Assembly (NCBI GenBank): GCA_033439765.1
Contig: JAULSN010000011.1
Location: forward strand, 620,001 to 684,000
From: Lasiosphaeria ovina
Taxonomy: Eukaryota; Ascomycota; Sordariomycetes; Sordariales; Lasiosphaeriaceae
Direction of reading: 5' to 3'
Length of the DNA stretch: 64,000 nucleotides
Part shown: in pieces, positions 1 to 10,862 of the stretch
Layout of the letters: each line of letters opens with the position of its first letter
Position numbering within the stretch: the stretch's first letter is position 1
The notes under the pieces: model-generated
Told to the model about the DNA's origin: nothing
The model's input: the letters and a program-made list of their open reading frames with translations, nothing else
Databases searched by the model: none
Translations under genes and position numbers: made by a program

Positions 1-1187
1 TTCCGAGCCAAGAGACCCCTTTACTGGCTCTTTGGCGCCTATCTGGTTGGCGGGATTGGTATTGCCTCTTGGACCGTCGTCACGTCGGCGCAGTATGTGC
101 TCGAGCTCCGCAACTGGGTCGACAAGTCTGGCTGGTATGTGCTTCCTTCTCCTGGCCCGAATCTACCATGCCATCTCAATTTTGTTTGTGATCCCAACCC
201 TAACCACATTGTTGTAGGATGGACTTGGAACATGGACGGAATCCCGAGAACGATCCGTCAACCTTCGGGCAGCTGGTTCCAGTGCTGCTGATCACACTCA
301 TCATCTTCACGTTTCTCCAAATACTCAGCGGTAGGTTTCTTTCCATGCGTCCCTTCGTCCTTCGTCGCTAATTAGTATGCCCCACCACAGAGAAACTACG
401 GGAGCGTAGTAGAGCTAGGCATCTCAGAGACTTGGGCGGGCGGTCACCCGAAGACAACACACTGGTGCAAGTCTACTCGAGGGATCAATCCCCGCCCGAA
501 CCTCGCTATCTCGACAAGTCGATCATCGGCGTGGCCATCAGCGAGCCCGAAGACCTGGACCACATCGCGACGATTGACGCAGGCGGCACGGCAGCCCATG
601 CACGGAGCCAGAGCCGAGGCAGCCAGTCGCGGGGCCGCAGCACGACGCCGCTATCGCGACCCCTCACAAAGCCGCCCATTTACAGCATGTTCCCGACCAA
701 CACCAGCAGCCCGCTGGGGAGTCCGCAGACGGGCGGCTCCGAGACGCCGCCGCCCCCACCAGTCCCGAAAAAGAGCCGCTCTCGAGACTTCAAGCGGGGC
801 GAGTTGTCGACTCCCACGACGCCGAGCGAGGACGAGCAGCGCGAGGTGCGGCCCAGCCAGTCGCGGGGCAACCTGCGGAGGAACATCGCCAGCCCCGTGG
901 ACGACATCACACCGCTGCAGCAGAGCGAGGCCAGGCCCGGGTCGAGCCACTCGCGTGCTGACACGAGGAGGAACCTGACGCCCATCGTCACCGCTGCTGC
1001 TGACGACCAGCAACAACACGAGCTGCGGCCCAGCCGGTCGCGAGATTTCCGCAAGAACCTGGCCACGCCCGCAATAGACCAGTACTACCAGCAGCCGGAG
1101 CCAATGCCCCCGAGGCCAAGAGACGTGCGTAGGAACGGCATGGCGAGTCCGACCGAGCAGCTGGGGCTGAACCTGGACCGGATATGA
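1..1187 (+). CDS. C-terminal part of a membrane protein with an Arg/Ser-rich repeated tail (5' end outside window)
   Basis: Three exons join in frame: 1-134, 218-330 and 391-1187, with introns 135-217 (GTATGT..TAG) and 331-390 (GTAGGT..CAG). Exon 1 is open at the window edge and starts in a hydrophobic segment (LFGAYLVGGIGIASWTVV); exon 2 ends in another (LVPVLLITLIIFTFLQILS). At least two membrane helices are therefore visible. The rest, about 265 residues, is a polar tail predicted to be disordered. It holds four or five degenerate units of roughly 32-38 residues, each with a core like SR-x2-x-RRN followed by Pro/Thr and an acidic-Gln stretch. The tail is likely cytosolic and could carry phosphorylation or interaction sites, but that is inference. 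No family was recognised. The stop is TGA at 1185-1187. Confidence 0.7.
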
Positions 1188-1930
1188 TGGCGGGGTTGGG
1201 GTTTTTGGGCATTTCCATATCTTGAGCATGGGGGAATGGACAGGACTAGGACTATGGGGAACTCGGAATAATACCAAATCAGGAGGATAGGAGGAAAGGA
1301 ATAATCGGTACAGTGTTTTGGGCTTTTCTTGTTTTTACTTTTACTTATTTTGCAAAATATTGGATAGGGGCTGGTCATTGGTCACACGGACTTGAGTCCA
1401 TTATTCCATTAAAAAATAATCCATTTTTTCCTCTACCTTTGGCAGTGTTCAGACTCAGTGACGTCTACTCTCTTGACAACAGTGCCCCAGCCGACAGCGC
1501 CCGATTGGTCTTGCAACGTTTGTTGACTAGTTGCGTGATGCGTAAAATGATGGTGGGGATTTCGTGTTTGCACCTCCCTGGCGTGTCCCCTTTCCCCTTT
1601 TTTCCCCATCTCAACGGCCACGGCAAACCCACACCGGCCTCAATGCCCTGGCCAAAGCGGTCAGGTGATCTTGGTTCGGTTGTTATCTTTTTATCTGTAG
1701 GTTGACCAACAAAATTTGACCGCCAGCTGAAATTTGAAACATGTGTTCCGTGACACTGGCGGTCATGGTCCTGACGGCAAACAAATTATCTTCCAGAGAA
1801 CAAACAAACCGTGCCACATTCGCCGCTATGGCACTAGAGTCAGGTTTACTGGGGAAACTCCAACTGTCGAGAGCTAATTACCCCGTTGAATCAAGAGAAG
1901 AAAACGTCAGAGTAGAGCTTTTGGACCAGG
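1188..1930. other. intergenic region, no gene seen
   Basis: No convincing coding region was found on either strand. The right end runs into the promoter of the cysteine microprotein gene that starts at 2158. Confidence 0.5.
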
Positions 1931-1939
1931 TATATAAAG
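1931..1939 (+). promoter_or_regulatory. TATA box of the 2158 microprotein gene
   Basis: TATATAAAG lies 227 nt before the ATG at 2158. The leader between them is rich in CA/ACC and free of long purine runs, as is usual for fungal 5' UTRs. The same TATAAAG core and a similarly long leader precede the related genes at 17117 and 18269. Confidence 0.6.
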
Positions 1940-2075
1940 GCAGACACTGTCTTCTTGTTGAGGTGCAGTGACAATCCACAGCATCATACATCACTTCCAC
2001 ACTCGAGAAGCCAAGCTTAGAGCAGAACAACCTCATCAGCACAATCCACAGCAGCATCCACATCCACACTCGACA

Positions 2076-2101
2076 AAGCCAGCTTGCAACAGAACACCTC
2101 A
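2076..2101 (+). promoter_or_regulatory. conserved leader element (copy A)
   Basis: This 26-nt stretch in the leader of the 2158 gene matches 18435-18460 (minus strand), in the leader of the 18269 gene, at 24 of 26 positions. The core includes GCTTGCAA and AGAACACCTCA. Two paralogous microprotein genes thus share non-coding leader sequence, which suggests common descent of the transcription unit or a functional RNA/DNA element. Confidence 0.5.
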
Positions 2102-2157
2102 GCAAACCAAACACAATCCACATATACTCGCCTTGTGGCCAACCAACGACAAAAAAC

Positions 2158-2334
2158 ATGTGCATACTCACAATTTTCAAATATAAGGGGTGTGCCGCCA
2201 CCAAGTGTCGCTTCTCACGTGTCACGGAGCCCTGCGGCAATCCCTACGCTCGGGACCACAGGAAAGATTACAGATTCCAGCACTGGTTGGACGGCTGTTG
2301 CGAAGCACACACGCCTAAAACAGAAGGTGCTTGA
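2158..2334 (+). CDS. 58-residue cysteine microprotein (M-C-x6-Y-x2-C family), member A
   Basis: The ORF runs from ATG at 2158 to TGA at 2332-2334 and encodes 58 residues. It begins MCILTIFKYKGC and has cysteines at 2, 12, 17, 26, 47 and 48. There is no signal peptide, so a cytosolic, possibly metal-binding or disulfide-linked peptide is more likely than a secreted one. It is called as a gene because a strong TATA box and a long fungal-type leader precede it, and because two other genes in the window (starts 17117 and 18269, minus strand) share the N-terminal pattern with Cys2, Tyr9 and Cys12 at identical positions. The function is unknown. Transcript support would settle whether it is made. 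Confidence 0.6.
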   Translation: MCILTIFKYKGCAATKCRFSRVTEPCGNPYARDHRKDYRFQHWLDGCCEAHTPKTEGA

Positions 2335-2378
2335 AAAAATCAACAAGTTCCGGCTTCTGCCCCAGCAAGCACGCATAA

Positions 2379-2708
2379 GGAGGCCGGGGGGGAAAGGGGA
2401 ATGCTTCTTTTTTGGACTCCAGCATCATCGTCGGTTGTCGCGTGGGATACCAGACTTTGTTGGTGGTTATTTGTGGAGCAGAGTCATTCAAGATTCGGCT
2501 TAGTAGGGGTTTAGGAGGTCAACAATGGCTGCATGAGGAGGTCGGGGGGGCGGGGGGGTGGGAGGGAATGATTCTTTTTTGGGCTCCAGTATCATCGTCG
2601 GTTGTCGCGTGGGTGGGATACCAGGCTTCGTTGGTGGTGGTGATTGGTGGAGCAGATCATTTCAAACTTTTGGCTTAATCAGGGGTTCGGAGGGGAAGTC
2701 AACGACGA
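2379..2708. repeat. imperfect tandem duplication, two units of about 155-175 bp
   Basis: Unit 1 (about 2379-2530) and unit 2 (about 2535-2708) share, in the same order, a G-rich run, a T-run, a CATCATCGTCGGTTGTCGCG block, a GTTGGTGG block, GTGGAGCAGA and a closing GTCAAC block. The units differ by many substitutions and small indels, so the duplication is not recent. It lies just downstream of the 2158 gene. No coding role was seen. Confidence 0.65.
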
Positions 2709-2865
2709 ACGGCTTTGTTCCTGTAATTACAAATAGAGGACTTTGAGACCTCTGTTTTTCCTTCTGCAATTAATCACATCACCTCTTCTCGCACATCTAA
2801 AACCTTGTTGTTGACTATTAGGGGGTAATGAACCCGCCACCATGAAACTCTGCTCCTTGGCCAAA

Positions 2866-3107
2866 CTAGTAGTTGGGTCGGTAACAACCAGCGAATCCCT
2901 GGTGTTGTATGCGTTTTTGGTGTTTTGTTTTTAGCCCACTTTGTAGGGAGGGGCGTCGAGCTTTGCATAGACCAACAAGGTTGAACTTGTAGTGAGGATT
3001 CTTTTTAGATGAATGAGGGCCACATTGGGACTTGTGAAGCGCGGGGGCTATGCTCTATGCCGATATGGCAAGGACCGAAGCTCTGGCTAAATGTATTGGT
3101 CTAGAAT
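2866..3107 (+). repeat. dispersed repeat, copy 1 (pair with 5519-5731)
   Basis: The stretch GTCGGTAACAACCAGCGAAT and the following CCCTGGTG recur at 5536-5563. Weaker similarity continues over about 220 bp, including a GTCGAG block and a CCGAAGCTC block. The two copies are direct repeats lying on either side of the secreted-repeat gene at 3173-4108. Confidence 0.55.
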
Positions 3108-3172
3108 AACTCAAGGACAAGAGGAGACATATCGGAACTGAGAAAAGAAAAAACTAAAGAAAGTCATTTCTC

Positions 3173-4108
3173 CTACTTCTTCACCCAGATAGCCGCATAC
3201 CGATCCCGGTTCGAGTTGAGAGTATACGCACTGACAACCGTCAGACGGTACCCCTGGCCGGACCACTTATCAAACTCGGCCTGGTACTGGGCCGACGTGA
3301 GGCCGTGGCGGGCAATCCAGCCCGCCACGGCGGATTTCTCCCAGATGGCGGCGTAGTAGTCGACGTTGCCAACCACGTAGCCGCTGACGAGCGTGGGCCG
3401 GTATCCCTGGGCAACAAGGCTGTCGACGGAGGCCTGGTACTGGGCCGAGGTCATGCCGTGCCGGGCAAACCATGGCGCTGCCCCGGCGGTATTTTTCTCC
3501 CACAGCGCGGCGTAGCGTGCCTGTCCGCCTTCGGCATAGCCTGACACGTGCGCGAGGCGGTAGCCCTGCCCGACGAAGCTGTCAAAGGCGGCCTGGTACT
3601 GGGCCGAGCTGAGCCCGTGGCGCGCGATCCATCCGGGCGTCGGCGATTTGTCCCAGATGGCGATGAAGCGCGCCGAGTTGGACACGGTGTAGCCGTTGAC
3701 GAGGCGCGGGCGGTAGCCCTGGGCCGTGTACGTGTTGAAGAGAGACTGGTACTGGGCCGAGGTCATGCCGTGGTGCGTGGCCCAGGCTGCGGTTGCGCTC
3801 TTCTCCCAAATGGCTGCGAAGCGCGGGTCGTTGTTGTACGTGTAGCCTGATGCGAAGGTCAGGTGGTACCCGCCCCTGACAAGAGTGTCGTATGTGGACT
3901 GGTATCCCGCAGATGTGAGGCCGTGTTGGGCTGTCCATGGTGGTGCCGCCGCGGCGCGGGCGGTGAGAGACCCGTCGGTGTTATTGCTGACGGGGATGGC
4001 TGATGCCGTTGTTGTGCCTGGGAGAAAACCAGCCGCCACGGCCCAGACGAGAGCAAGGGCTCGGCCCAGTGTTGGGGGGGAGGGAATAAGCATTCTCGAG
4101 GTTGGCAA
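3173..4108 (-). CDS. secreted protein with five BTRD1 / polyglycine-hydrolase-type repeats
   Basis: The ORF encodes 311 residues. An N-terminal signal peptide is evident (residues about 6-38, ALALVWAVAAGFLPG then an Ala-rich cleavage region). Five tandem units of 46-49 residues follow, from about residue 55. Each has the pattern W..(Q/R)HG(L/M)(T/S)SAQYQ, then GYR..(V/L).GY, then (R/Y)(Y/F)AA(I/L)W.K. This matches the 'bacterial tandem repeat domain 1' repeat also found in fungal polyglycine hydrolases, but the beta-lactamase-like catalytic part of those enzymes is absent here. It is probably an extracellular repeat protein with binding rather than catalytic activity (inference). Start: first ATG at 4108; Met6 is an alternative. 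A TATA box lies about 106 nt upstream. No intron was seen. Confidence 0.8.
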   Translation of the reverse strand: MPTSRMLIPSPPTLGRALALVWAVAAGFLPGTTTASAIPVSNNTDGSLTARAAAAPPWTAQHGLTSAGYQSTYDTLVRGGYHLTFASGYTYNNDPRFAAIWEKSATAAWATHHGMTSAQYQSLFNTYTAQGYRPRLVNGYTVSNSARFIAIWDKSPTPGWIARHGLSSAQYQAAFDSFVGQGYRLAHVSGYAEGGQARYAALWEKNTAGAAPWFARHGMTSAQYQASVDSLVAQGYRPTLVSGYVVGNVDYYAAIWEKSAVAGWIARHGLTSAQYQAEFDKWSGQGYRLTVVSAYTLNSNRDRYAAIWVKK

Positions 4109-4213
4109 CGAGGAGTTGCTCGGGTTAAATGTCGAGGGCTGTTTTGATGCTCAGGTAGCAAGTAGCTTGGTCGTCCTCAATATCGTGTTCCAAAGCAGAG
4201 GAGACAAGTGGGG

Positions 4214-4221
4214 TTTATATA
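4214..4221 (-). promoter_or_regulatory. TATA box of the five-repeat secreted protein gene
   Basis: On the minus strand this reads TATATAAA, 106-113 nt before the ATG at 4108. It is the only clear TATA element close upstream of that gene. Confidence 0.5.
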
Positions 4222-6634
4222 TCCATCAAAGGGACACCTACTCAATATCTCAGCGGCCTGAATTAATTAACCATACACGTTCAGATCTGACGGGGCGCCG
4301 TATCATTGAACTTTGACGTTTGAGTTATGTAATGGTAACTGGCCGCCGAGAAAGGGGGCTGTAGATGAGCTAGTGAGCTCAGCCTCTTAAGCCGCGCCAT
4401 GTGTGTCGGATGTTGCCGTGAGATGAAATTTGGATGCTGCGAAGAACGGGAACCCCTAATATCTATTGGATCTTCGTTACGTCCTTCGGAGCTTAGGCGC
4501 TTGGCTGTTGTGTCGCGGATTGGACCAGCCGACCTTTTTCGGACATTGGTGCGTCATAGAATCCTCAGCCCAACAAGCCACTCGAACACCCGGCCAAGTA
4601 TGACGGACATAACAGTGGCCTAACTGGCCTAACCCAAACAGCAATACTTGTGCCGGGTTGACTTTTGGAGACGGCAGGCCTTTGTTCTTGATTTATTTCT
4701 CGCACTATTCTGGTTATTTCTGTAATTGTTTCTAATACTTGGACTCAAACGCCCACAGTCTAGCACGGTCTAGACGAGATAGTACCAAAATCTAAGTCTA
4801 TTTCTCCGCCAAATCAAGCCACCGAATTAATTAAACACCGAGGGAGCTTTATTGACTTATGAGGTTTCTGAAACTTATTCTTTGCATGCATGGCAAGCCC
4901 ATCCTGGTGTGCGTGCTGGGCGGTGCGGCCGAGTCATTAGGGGGTCAAGTTTTCGGTAAGGGAAAGCGTTATTGTCGTTTTCGGCGTGGCTGTGTCAAAT
5001 CAAATTCCCGTGATTTGCTTTCTCGTTCCCGGAAAATATGCTGCAATGGCTGTCGATTGTGAAACTCGAAAATCACCCCTAAAAAAGACAGGTTCTTATC
5101 GACAAGGTTGATCCTGTACCTGAGGAGACGTCACTTTAAACGTCATTGTCAATGTCGTTGACCCCTTGAAGGACATGGTACTTAGGCGACATCTTTGAAC
5201 GACGACGCAGGCGAGACTCCCTACCTCTGATGCCCCCTTGAATGACGGCTTTGGGGTTTTCTTGAACACTGCCTCTGGGAGTATGTCCATTCCCCACAGC
5301 CCCCGGTTTATGGAATAGGTAATTAATCCATAACTTGGTGAACACGGTGCTGAACATGCGCTCCGGGAATGGCGCCCTGCTCCGCCTCTCCTCACTTGGT
5401 CTAATAGCGCGGCCCTTCTATTATCCCCGCGACTCTGCGCCGTTGCGCCTCATCGGTGCATTTCTGGGACCTCTTTTTCGGGCTCTTTTCGTCCCATATA
5501 TAACCTACGTGAGGGCTAGACTAGTAATTAGTTGAGTCGGTAACAACCAGCGAATCCCTGGTGCTGTATTATGTTTTGCTTTGGTGTTTTGGCTCGCATA
5601 GCAGGATGGTCGTCGAGATTTGTATGGATTGATCGGGCTCGATTTGTGGTGTTATTCTGGGTGCTTCAGACTCATTAAACTAGAGGGATCTTCTTTACGT
5701 CAAGGGCCGAAGCTCCTGTCAAATTGGCTAGGTTTACCGGGGAGTGGAGCGCAGCAATGTGGAAGAGGGGGCTCCCCCACCCCATTGATCACGACCAATT
5801 CCTGCCGGACTTCCATTCTCGAGCACGTAACATCTGGTCTATTCTCTTATAGGGATAGTCCTAATGCATTTGACCCTGATGCCATTAATCTGGGGTTTAC
5901 CTCTTTTTTTTAGGAGAGAATCGAGTTGGTGTTGCGTCCTGAGGCGGTGGTTGACTGGGGTCCACACGCACGACGTTGCGCCTTGTTTCATCTTTGCCTT
6001 GAGGGTGAGGCTCTTGCTAGGCATCTCTGGGGCGGACGTATCCGTAGTGGTGGTCGACTTGGGAGAGGGGGTCATCTGCAAGCATTGGGGATATGTATTT
6101 TTATCACCCCCTTGTGGCGTACCCCGCCCCTTCCTCTTAGCGGACTAGGTGGCCGAGGGACGGTCTCGATTCGTGCCCCCTCGGCGCTCGTGCGGCGCGT
6201 GGGGCGTCGCAAAGGTCTCAGCGTCGGGCTGCGGCCAGTAGTGTTCAGGGCTGGGGTAGTGTTCAGGCCTGCGTCCTAGAGTTGGGGGGGAGGGGAAAAG
6301 TAAAGTGGCTTGAAGACTGTTATCCTAGTGGTGGCTTGCTGCAGGGAGCTGGCGTAATTAGTCAATCGATTTAACAACTATAAGGCTGTCGCGGGGCCTT
6401 TATCTCTGAGAAAGAGGGAGCACCGAGTGTTGCCTAAATGATAAGGGGATGCAAGATAAAGCGACGAGCCCATTCTCTCAAGACCAGCAATCGAAGGTTC
6501 TTTCCTCGGGCTCCTTGTCATTAAACCATCAAGTGTCATCAGGAGATTGCTGGTTCCTCTCTATTTTGTGACTATTTCTCCTATTTTACGCTCGCATACC
6601 TAAGATACCTTGGGTACTTACCTTCTATTTAGCG
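4222..6634. other. 2.4 kb without a supported gene
   Basis: Only short ORFs without recognisable motifs occur here. A 64-codon minus-strand ORF (start about 5287) and an open plus-strand stretch at 5926-6279 were considered, but nothing supports them. The second copy of the dispersed repeat lies at 5519-5731. Confidence 0.4.
5519..5731 (+). repeat. dispersed repeat, copy 2 (pair with 2866-3107)
   Basis: This is the diverged direct copy of the repeat at 2866-3107. The best block is GTCGGTAACAACCAGCGAAT at 5536-5555. Similarity fades beyond about 220 bp. Confidence 0.55.
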
Positions 6635-8915
6635 ATGCGACTACTGAACGCCTCGACGCTCCGGTTGACGGAATTTGTCGGCGATTCCGTCCCGCCATAC
6701 GCCGCCCTGTCACACACTTGGGTGGCGAATGAAGAACTCAGCCTCCAAGACTGGGAAGAAATCCACAAACACCCAGAGGGTTCCGCTTGCCACCCTTTCG
6801 CTCAGCGGGGAGGCTACCAGAAGATTGCCTGGTGCTGTGACCATGCCAAGCAAGACGGTCTGGAGTGGGTATGGGTGGACACATGCTGCATCGACAAGAC
6901 GAGCAGCTCGGAGCTGTCCGAAGCCATCAATTCCATGTTTCGGTGGTACCAAAACTGTCGCGTCTGCTACACCTTCCTCTCCGACGTGTCGGACGGGGAC
7001 GTACCTCAGGCCCCAGACTCCGAGTTTCGCCGGTGTCGATGGTTTACCAGAGGATGGACCCTACAGGAGCTGTTGGCACCGGAATGCATGCAATTCTTTT
7101 CCAAGTCCTGGGCCCTTCTCGGAGACCGATCTGAGCTCTGCCAGGCCATTAGTGAAGTGTCGAGGATCCCGTCAGACTATCTCCGCAGCGACAATCGGCT
7201 TCCTATTTTCGCCGCTAGCATAGCCCAACGAATGTCATGGGCGGCACCACGGTGTACGACAAGAAGGGAAGACCTGGCATATTGCTTGCTGGGTATATTC
7301 GACGTGAATATGCCCTTATTGTACGGTGAGGCGGACAAAGCCTTCCAAAGGCTGCAGGAGGAAATCATCAAGCACACCAACGACAGCAGTATCTTTGCCT
7401 GGGGCTTTGCAACGAACGAATCCCCGCCGAAAATACACCGACACCCAGTACCTTGCGTCTTCACCTTCCGATTTTATAGGCTGCCACAGTATAATCATGG
7501 ACAAACATGGCCAGCCCGTTGGGGACTTTGAGGTCACCAAGAAGGGTTTGCGCATTAGCATCCTTATAGAGCATGATCCTAGGTTGATCTCCACCATGGA
7601 CGGGAGCGAAACTATCCTGGGCTTGTTGAATTGCTACCCGAGTGGCGATGTGTTCAACGTGATTGCCATCCGCCTCACTTGGCCGGAATCCCGGAGGAAT
7701 AGAGGGAGCTTTGAGTTTGTGCGAGAGCGTAGCCCTCCGGTGCTCTGGCCGAGACACCGTGTCCGTTGGCCCACACTCAAAACGATCTACATAATCAAGC
7801 CGTCGGCCCCCTACAACACACCACCAGCGCAGACCGTCCAGCCGGCGGCCCTAGCCGCGACCCCCGGCTCAATCATCATCCCCACCACGGCTTTCTTTGC
7901 TGTTGAGGCTCTAACTTCAACTCCACCCCTGACTGTGCGTCGCCCCGACGACATGGATCACTATGTCGTGGCCGACACGGACCTCCAAGCGCCCGCCACG
8001 GCCAAGGGGAACGCCTACTTTCGCTTCCGGCTAACTACCATAACGGACCCTAGCATGGACATTCAGCTCGATCTCCTCGTCAAGGTCGTATTCGAGGTCC
8101 TCCCGCGCGACGAACTGCCCGCCGATGAACCAACATATCCGCCCGGCCGCCGAAAGCTTCGAAAGAGGACAGAACAGGAAAAGAAGAATCAAAGATGGGC
8201 GGCTAGCGGGCTATCGGTTTACGTGAGGTCCGACGGCGTGCAGGGTAGAATCAACTGCTTCTTGTGTCGGACTCCAGAAGCTTTCGTCCGTGGCCACGAC
8301 ATCCAAGGGGGCGGCGCCGAGTACTTAGATGCCCTAACAGGTTGGGAAGAAGAGATTTGGGACGGCAGAACAACGTATCGGCCCATGATTAGGAAGCAAC
8401 AGGTCGTAGGAGCCAACAGCAATGTTCTGCTTCTGTGGGACGATCGGATGTTTGATCGGGAGTTCTGGGCCTGGCTCGCGTTCAAACTGGACTTCGAAAT
8501 ATATATACACGGAAAACGCGCCAGCTCCTTCTACCGCCACGCCGCCAGGTTCGCAGTCTTGACCCTGCTTGAAATTCTCTGCGCCTTTGCCGCCGCGTCT
8601 CGCATCGGCTCCCAAGATGCTTTCGGGGGTTCGATATGGATGGCTTTGGGGATGACCTTCGCCGCCTTATGTCTGAGCCAGCCGCGTCCCAACTATGAGC
8701 TGCCCATGTTAATGCTAATCCACCTGATAATTATTGGTGTCGTGTTTGCCATCTTTTACAGCGTATTTGGGCCGTTGGGTATACTTTACTTCATCTTTAC
8801 GGCTGTGTATATCTTTCTCGTGTTTGCAATCAGCTGGCTATATGAGTTTCCTCTTGATTTCATTAAATCTCAAATTAACTGGTGGAGTGGTAATACAAAC
8901 GAAGATATAGGTTAA
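6635..8915 (+). CDS. HET-domain protein with C-terminal membrane segments, interrupted by one frameshift
   Basis: The first frame (6635-7531) starts with MRLLNASTLRL and carries a canonical HET domain: YAALSHTW near residue 23, WVWVDTCCIDK near 80, the GWTLQELLAP motif near 135, and RREDLAYCLLGIFDVNMPLL then LLYGE near 215-230. Family members continue with a LASSP(S/A)DF segment. Here that segment and everything after it lie in the next frame (7326-8915 frame), so the reading frame changes near 7430-7433, a run of four A; no GT..AG intron fits. The second part runs about 490 residues beyond the break and ends with three or four hydrophobic helices (8530-8870). HET proteins trigger incompatibility cell death. 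The break may be a real mutation or an assembly indel. If real, the product would be the HET domain plus a short unrelated tail. Confidence 0.8.
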
Positions 8916-9620
8916 CATATTATAGTTATGTTTTACTTCGTCTACTCTAAGAGCCACTTCCATTGCCAGATTTATCACGAAAGCAAAATATCCTATACCC
9001 ATTACTACTGTTACATAACAGGGCCACTCTGGAATGGCGCGTTTACGGGTGCTGATCTATCCCAACAACGGCCTAGTGCTTACATGCTAGAAAGCAGACA
9101 TTTATCTGTCATAGGCAGGGCATTCCGCCCTTCTTTCTTCCTGCCACAATACATCATTTTTTTCACCCTCTTTTTGACCTCGCTGAACGCAACAACCACC
9201 TATATATATACTTAAATAAAAGTCTAACTGTGGAAGTCCCTGCTTGAGCAGAGCCTCATTGGGTAGACAAATAAAATATACAAATGAACATAATTACCTA
9301 GGTATCTACCGCAGTTTATATAGCAGAAAGCCAAACAATCGACCGGCAGCGACATATCAGTTATACCGGCCGACTCATGAACCTTACTGCCTTGTGCTTA
9401 ACGAAGGAACCATACGTGATTTCGACATCGAAGAGCGTTCACCTTGTTACGTAATGGATCAGGCATACTTCGATCGCTATGTCGGACGAAGAGAAACAAA
9501 GACGAATAGAAGTGTTTTCCAAGCGGTTGAAGGACGTAGACAAGCCGTGGGAGGATTGTGGGTTAGATAGATCAAAAACAATGAGTGCTTCATGGCCACT
9601 GCACTCGCTGGACCCGTGGC
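8916..9620. other. AT-rich intergenic region, no gene seen
   Basis: The 3' flank of the HET gene. ORFs crossing 9244-9600 on the plus strand are antisense to, or just downstream of, the minus-strand gene ending at 9621 and show no motif. Confidence 0.4.
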
Positions 9621-10290
9621 TCAAACAGCAGCCCTCATTCCCGGCTTCCGCGTCGGAAATGCCGACTTTTGAAGGAGGACAAATGGCAGGGGAGATGCAC
9701 CTGGCGGTGCCGAAGCTTATCGTGAGTGTGAGTGCTCCTTTTTCGCTGTCACATCTAATTGACATAGTACCGGTCGACCAGGTCTTGTACTGGCAGCAGC
9801 TGACCGAGGTGAAGTGCTGCGAGCCGTAGTGGAGGGTGAGGGACCGCTTGCCGGCCTTGCTGGCGTCGAGGCCCTGGTTGGGGATCCCGTCGACCCACAG
9901 CTCGAGGCCCTTGGTGGTGCCGACCTTGACAGGTTTGTTGTTGGTGTTGCCGTCGGTGCCCCGCCACTCGGCGACGTTCCTCCAGTACCAGTCGAGGATG
10001 ATGCTGTTGCCCGCGCCGTTGTACACGCCGATGTACCAGTACGTGTGGAACCCGTTTGTCTTGGTGTCTGTGGGGTTGGAGAGAAGAGAGTTAATCATGG
10101 GTTATTGAGATTACAGTGCCTAAAAAGCGTGTTGGCAGGGACTGGAAGCTTACCGTCGACAAAGACGTATCCCGTAGCGACCGCTAACAAGCCGTGGCCG
10201 GCGAACACCGTCGAGTAACTGTTCTGGCGCGGGAGGACCGGAGGGAAGGCTCCGTAACCGGCTGCGCGAGCCCGCCATCTTGCATCAGGT
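9621..10290 (-). CDS. unrecognised protein, three-exon gene with unclear or truncated 5' end
   Basis: Exon B is 10067-9771, rich in Trp/Tyr (FHTYWYIGVYNG, ILDWYWRN, LELWVDGIP). It joins exon C (9715-9621) through a 55-nt intron 9716-9770 (GTACTA..AAG, with a CTCAC branch-like site). Exon C ends in a basic PTRKPG motif and TGA at 9621-9623. Upstream, exon A (about 10290-10154) joins through intron 10068-10153 (GTAAGC..CAG), giving the hydrophobic stretch FAGHGLLAVATGYVFVD. In this frame no ATG is found upstream. A different frame is open at 10290-10400, so the start is either in an unseen exon or lost. A FAR1-type transposase relic begins about 150 bp upstream, which makes truncation plausible. 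The family was not recognised; a carbohydrate-binding or beta-rich fold is only a guess. Confidence 0.45.
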
Positions 10291-10439
10291 AGTCGACCCG
10301 AGGCACTTCTTGTGTGTCGAACAGGGAGGGTGGTGGCAGAGGTGGTGGTGGCATGGGGGCCCTCCCGCCGTCATATCCCCGGTCGTGTTCCGGGCCCTTG
10401 AGCCGCCCCCAAAGGCTACACCATCACGTCGTGCAACTC

Positions 10440-10862
10440 GATGCAGGGGGAGCTGGATTCATGGACAATCCCCCGCGGCTACAGCATGCGCATCGCTGGC
10501 GCCAAGGTCACAGGCAAGCGCAAAAAAAAGTGCGTTGGGTGTGCTTCCGCGGTGGGGAAGCGCGCCACCATCGTGCCCCCGTCGACGGGTCTGTCATACT
10601 CCAGGCCAAGGCCGAAGGGCGCCGCAAACCCACCACCGACCGCGCGTCAAAGAAGTGTGGCTGCTTGCTCAAGTTCGAGGTCATCTAGAAGGCCAGGGAG
10701 TCGGACATGTGGGTTCTGCACTACCCTAACGAGGAACACAAGATCCACAACCACCCCCCGTCAGATCAAACGTCGGACCCACGTGCGAAGAAACTACCAC
10801 CGTTTATGCTGGATCAGGTAGACCAGTGGCTGCGGGAGGGGTGGCTTGTGAGCAAGATATAA
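10440..10862 (+). mobile_element. relic of a Mutator-like (MULE) transposase, FAR1-type DNA-binding region
   Basis: Two frames together give a FAR1/GCM-WRKY-like zinc-binding pattern. First comes a segment ending GYSMRIAGAK..TGKRKKKCVGC (frame of 10441). Then, in another frame, SKKCGCLLKFEVI, an in-frame TAG at about 10686, and MWVLHYPNEEHKIHNHPPS followed by KLPPFMLDQVDQWL. The Cys-Cys-HxH spacing and the HNHPPS motif are typical of fungal MULE/FAR1 proteins. The frame change and stop mark it as decayed. No catalytic DDE part or terminal inverted repeats were found. Confidence 0.6.
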
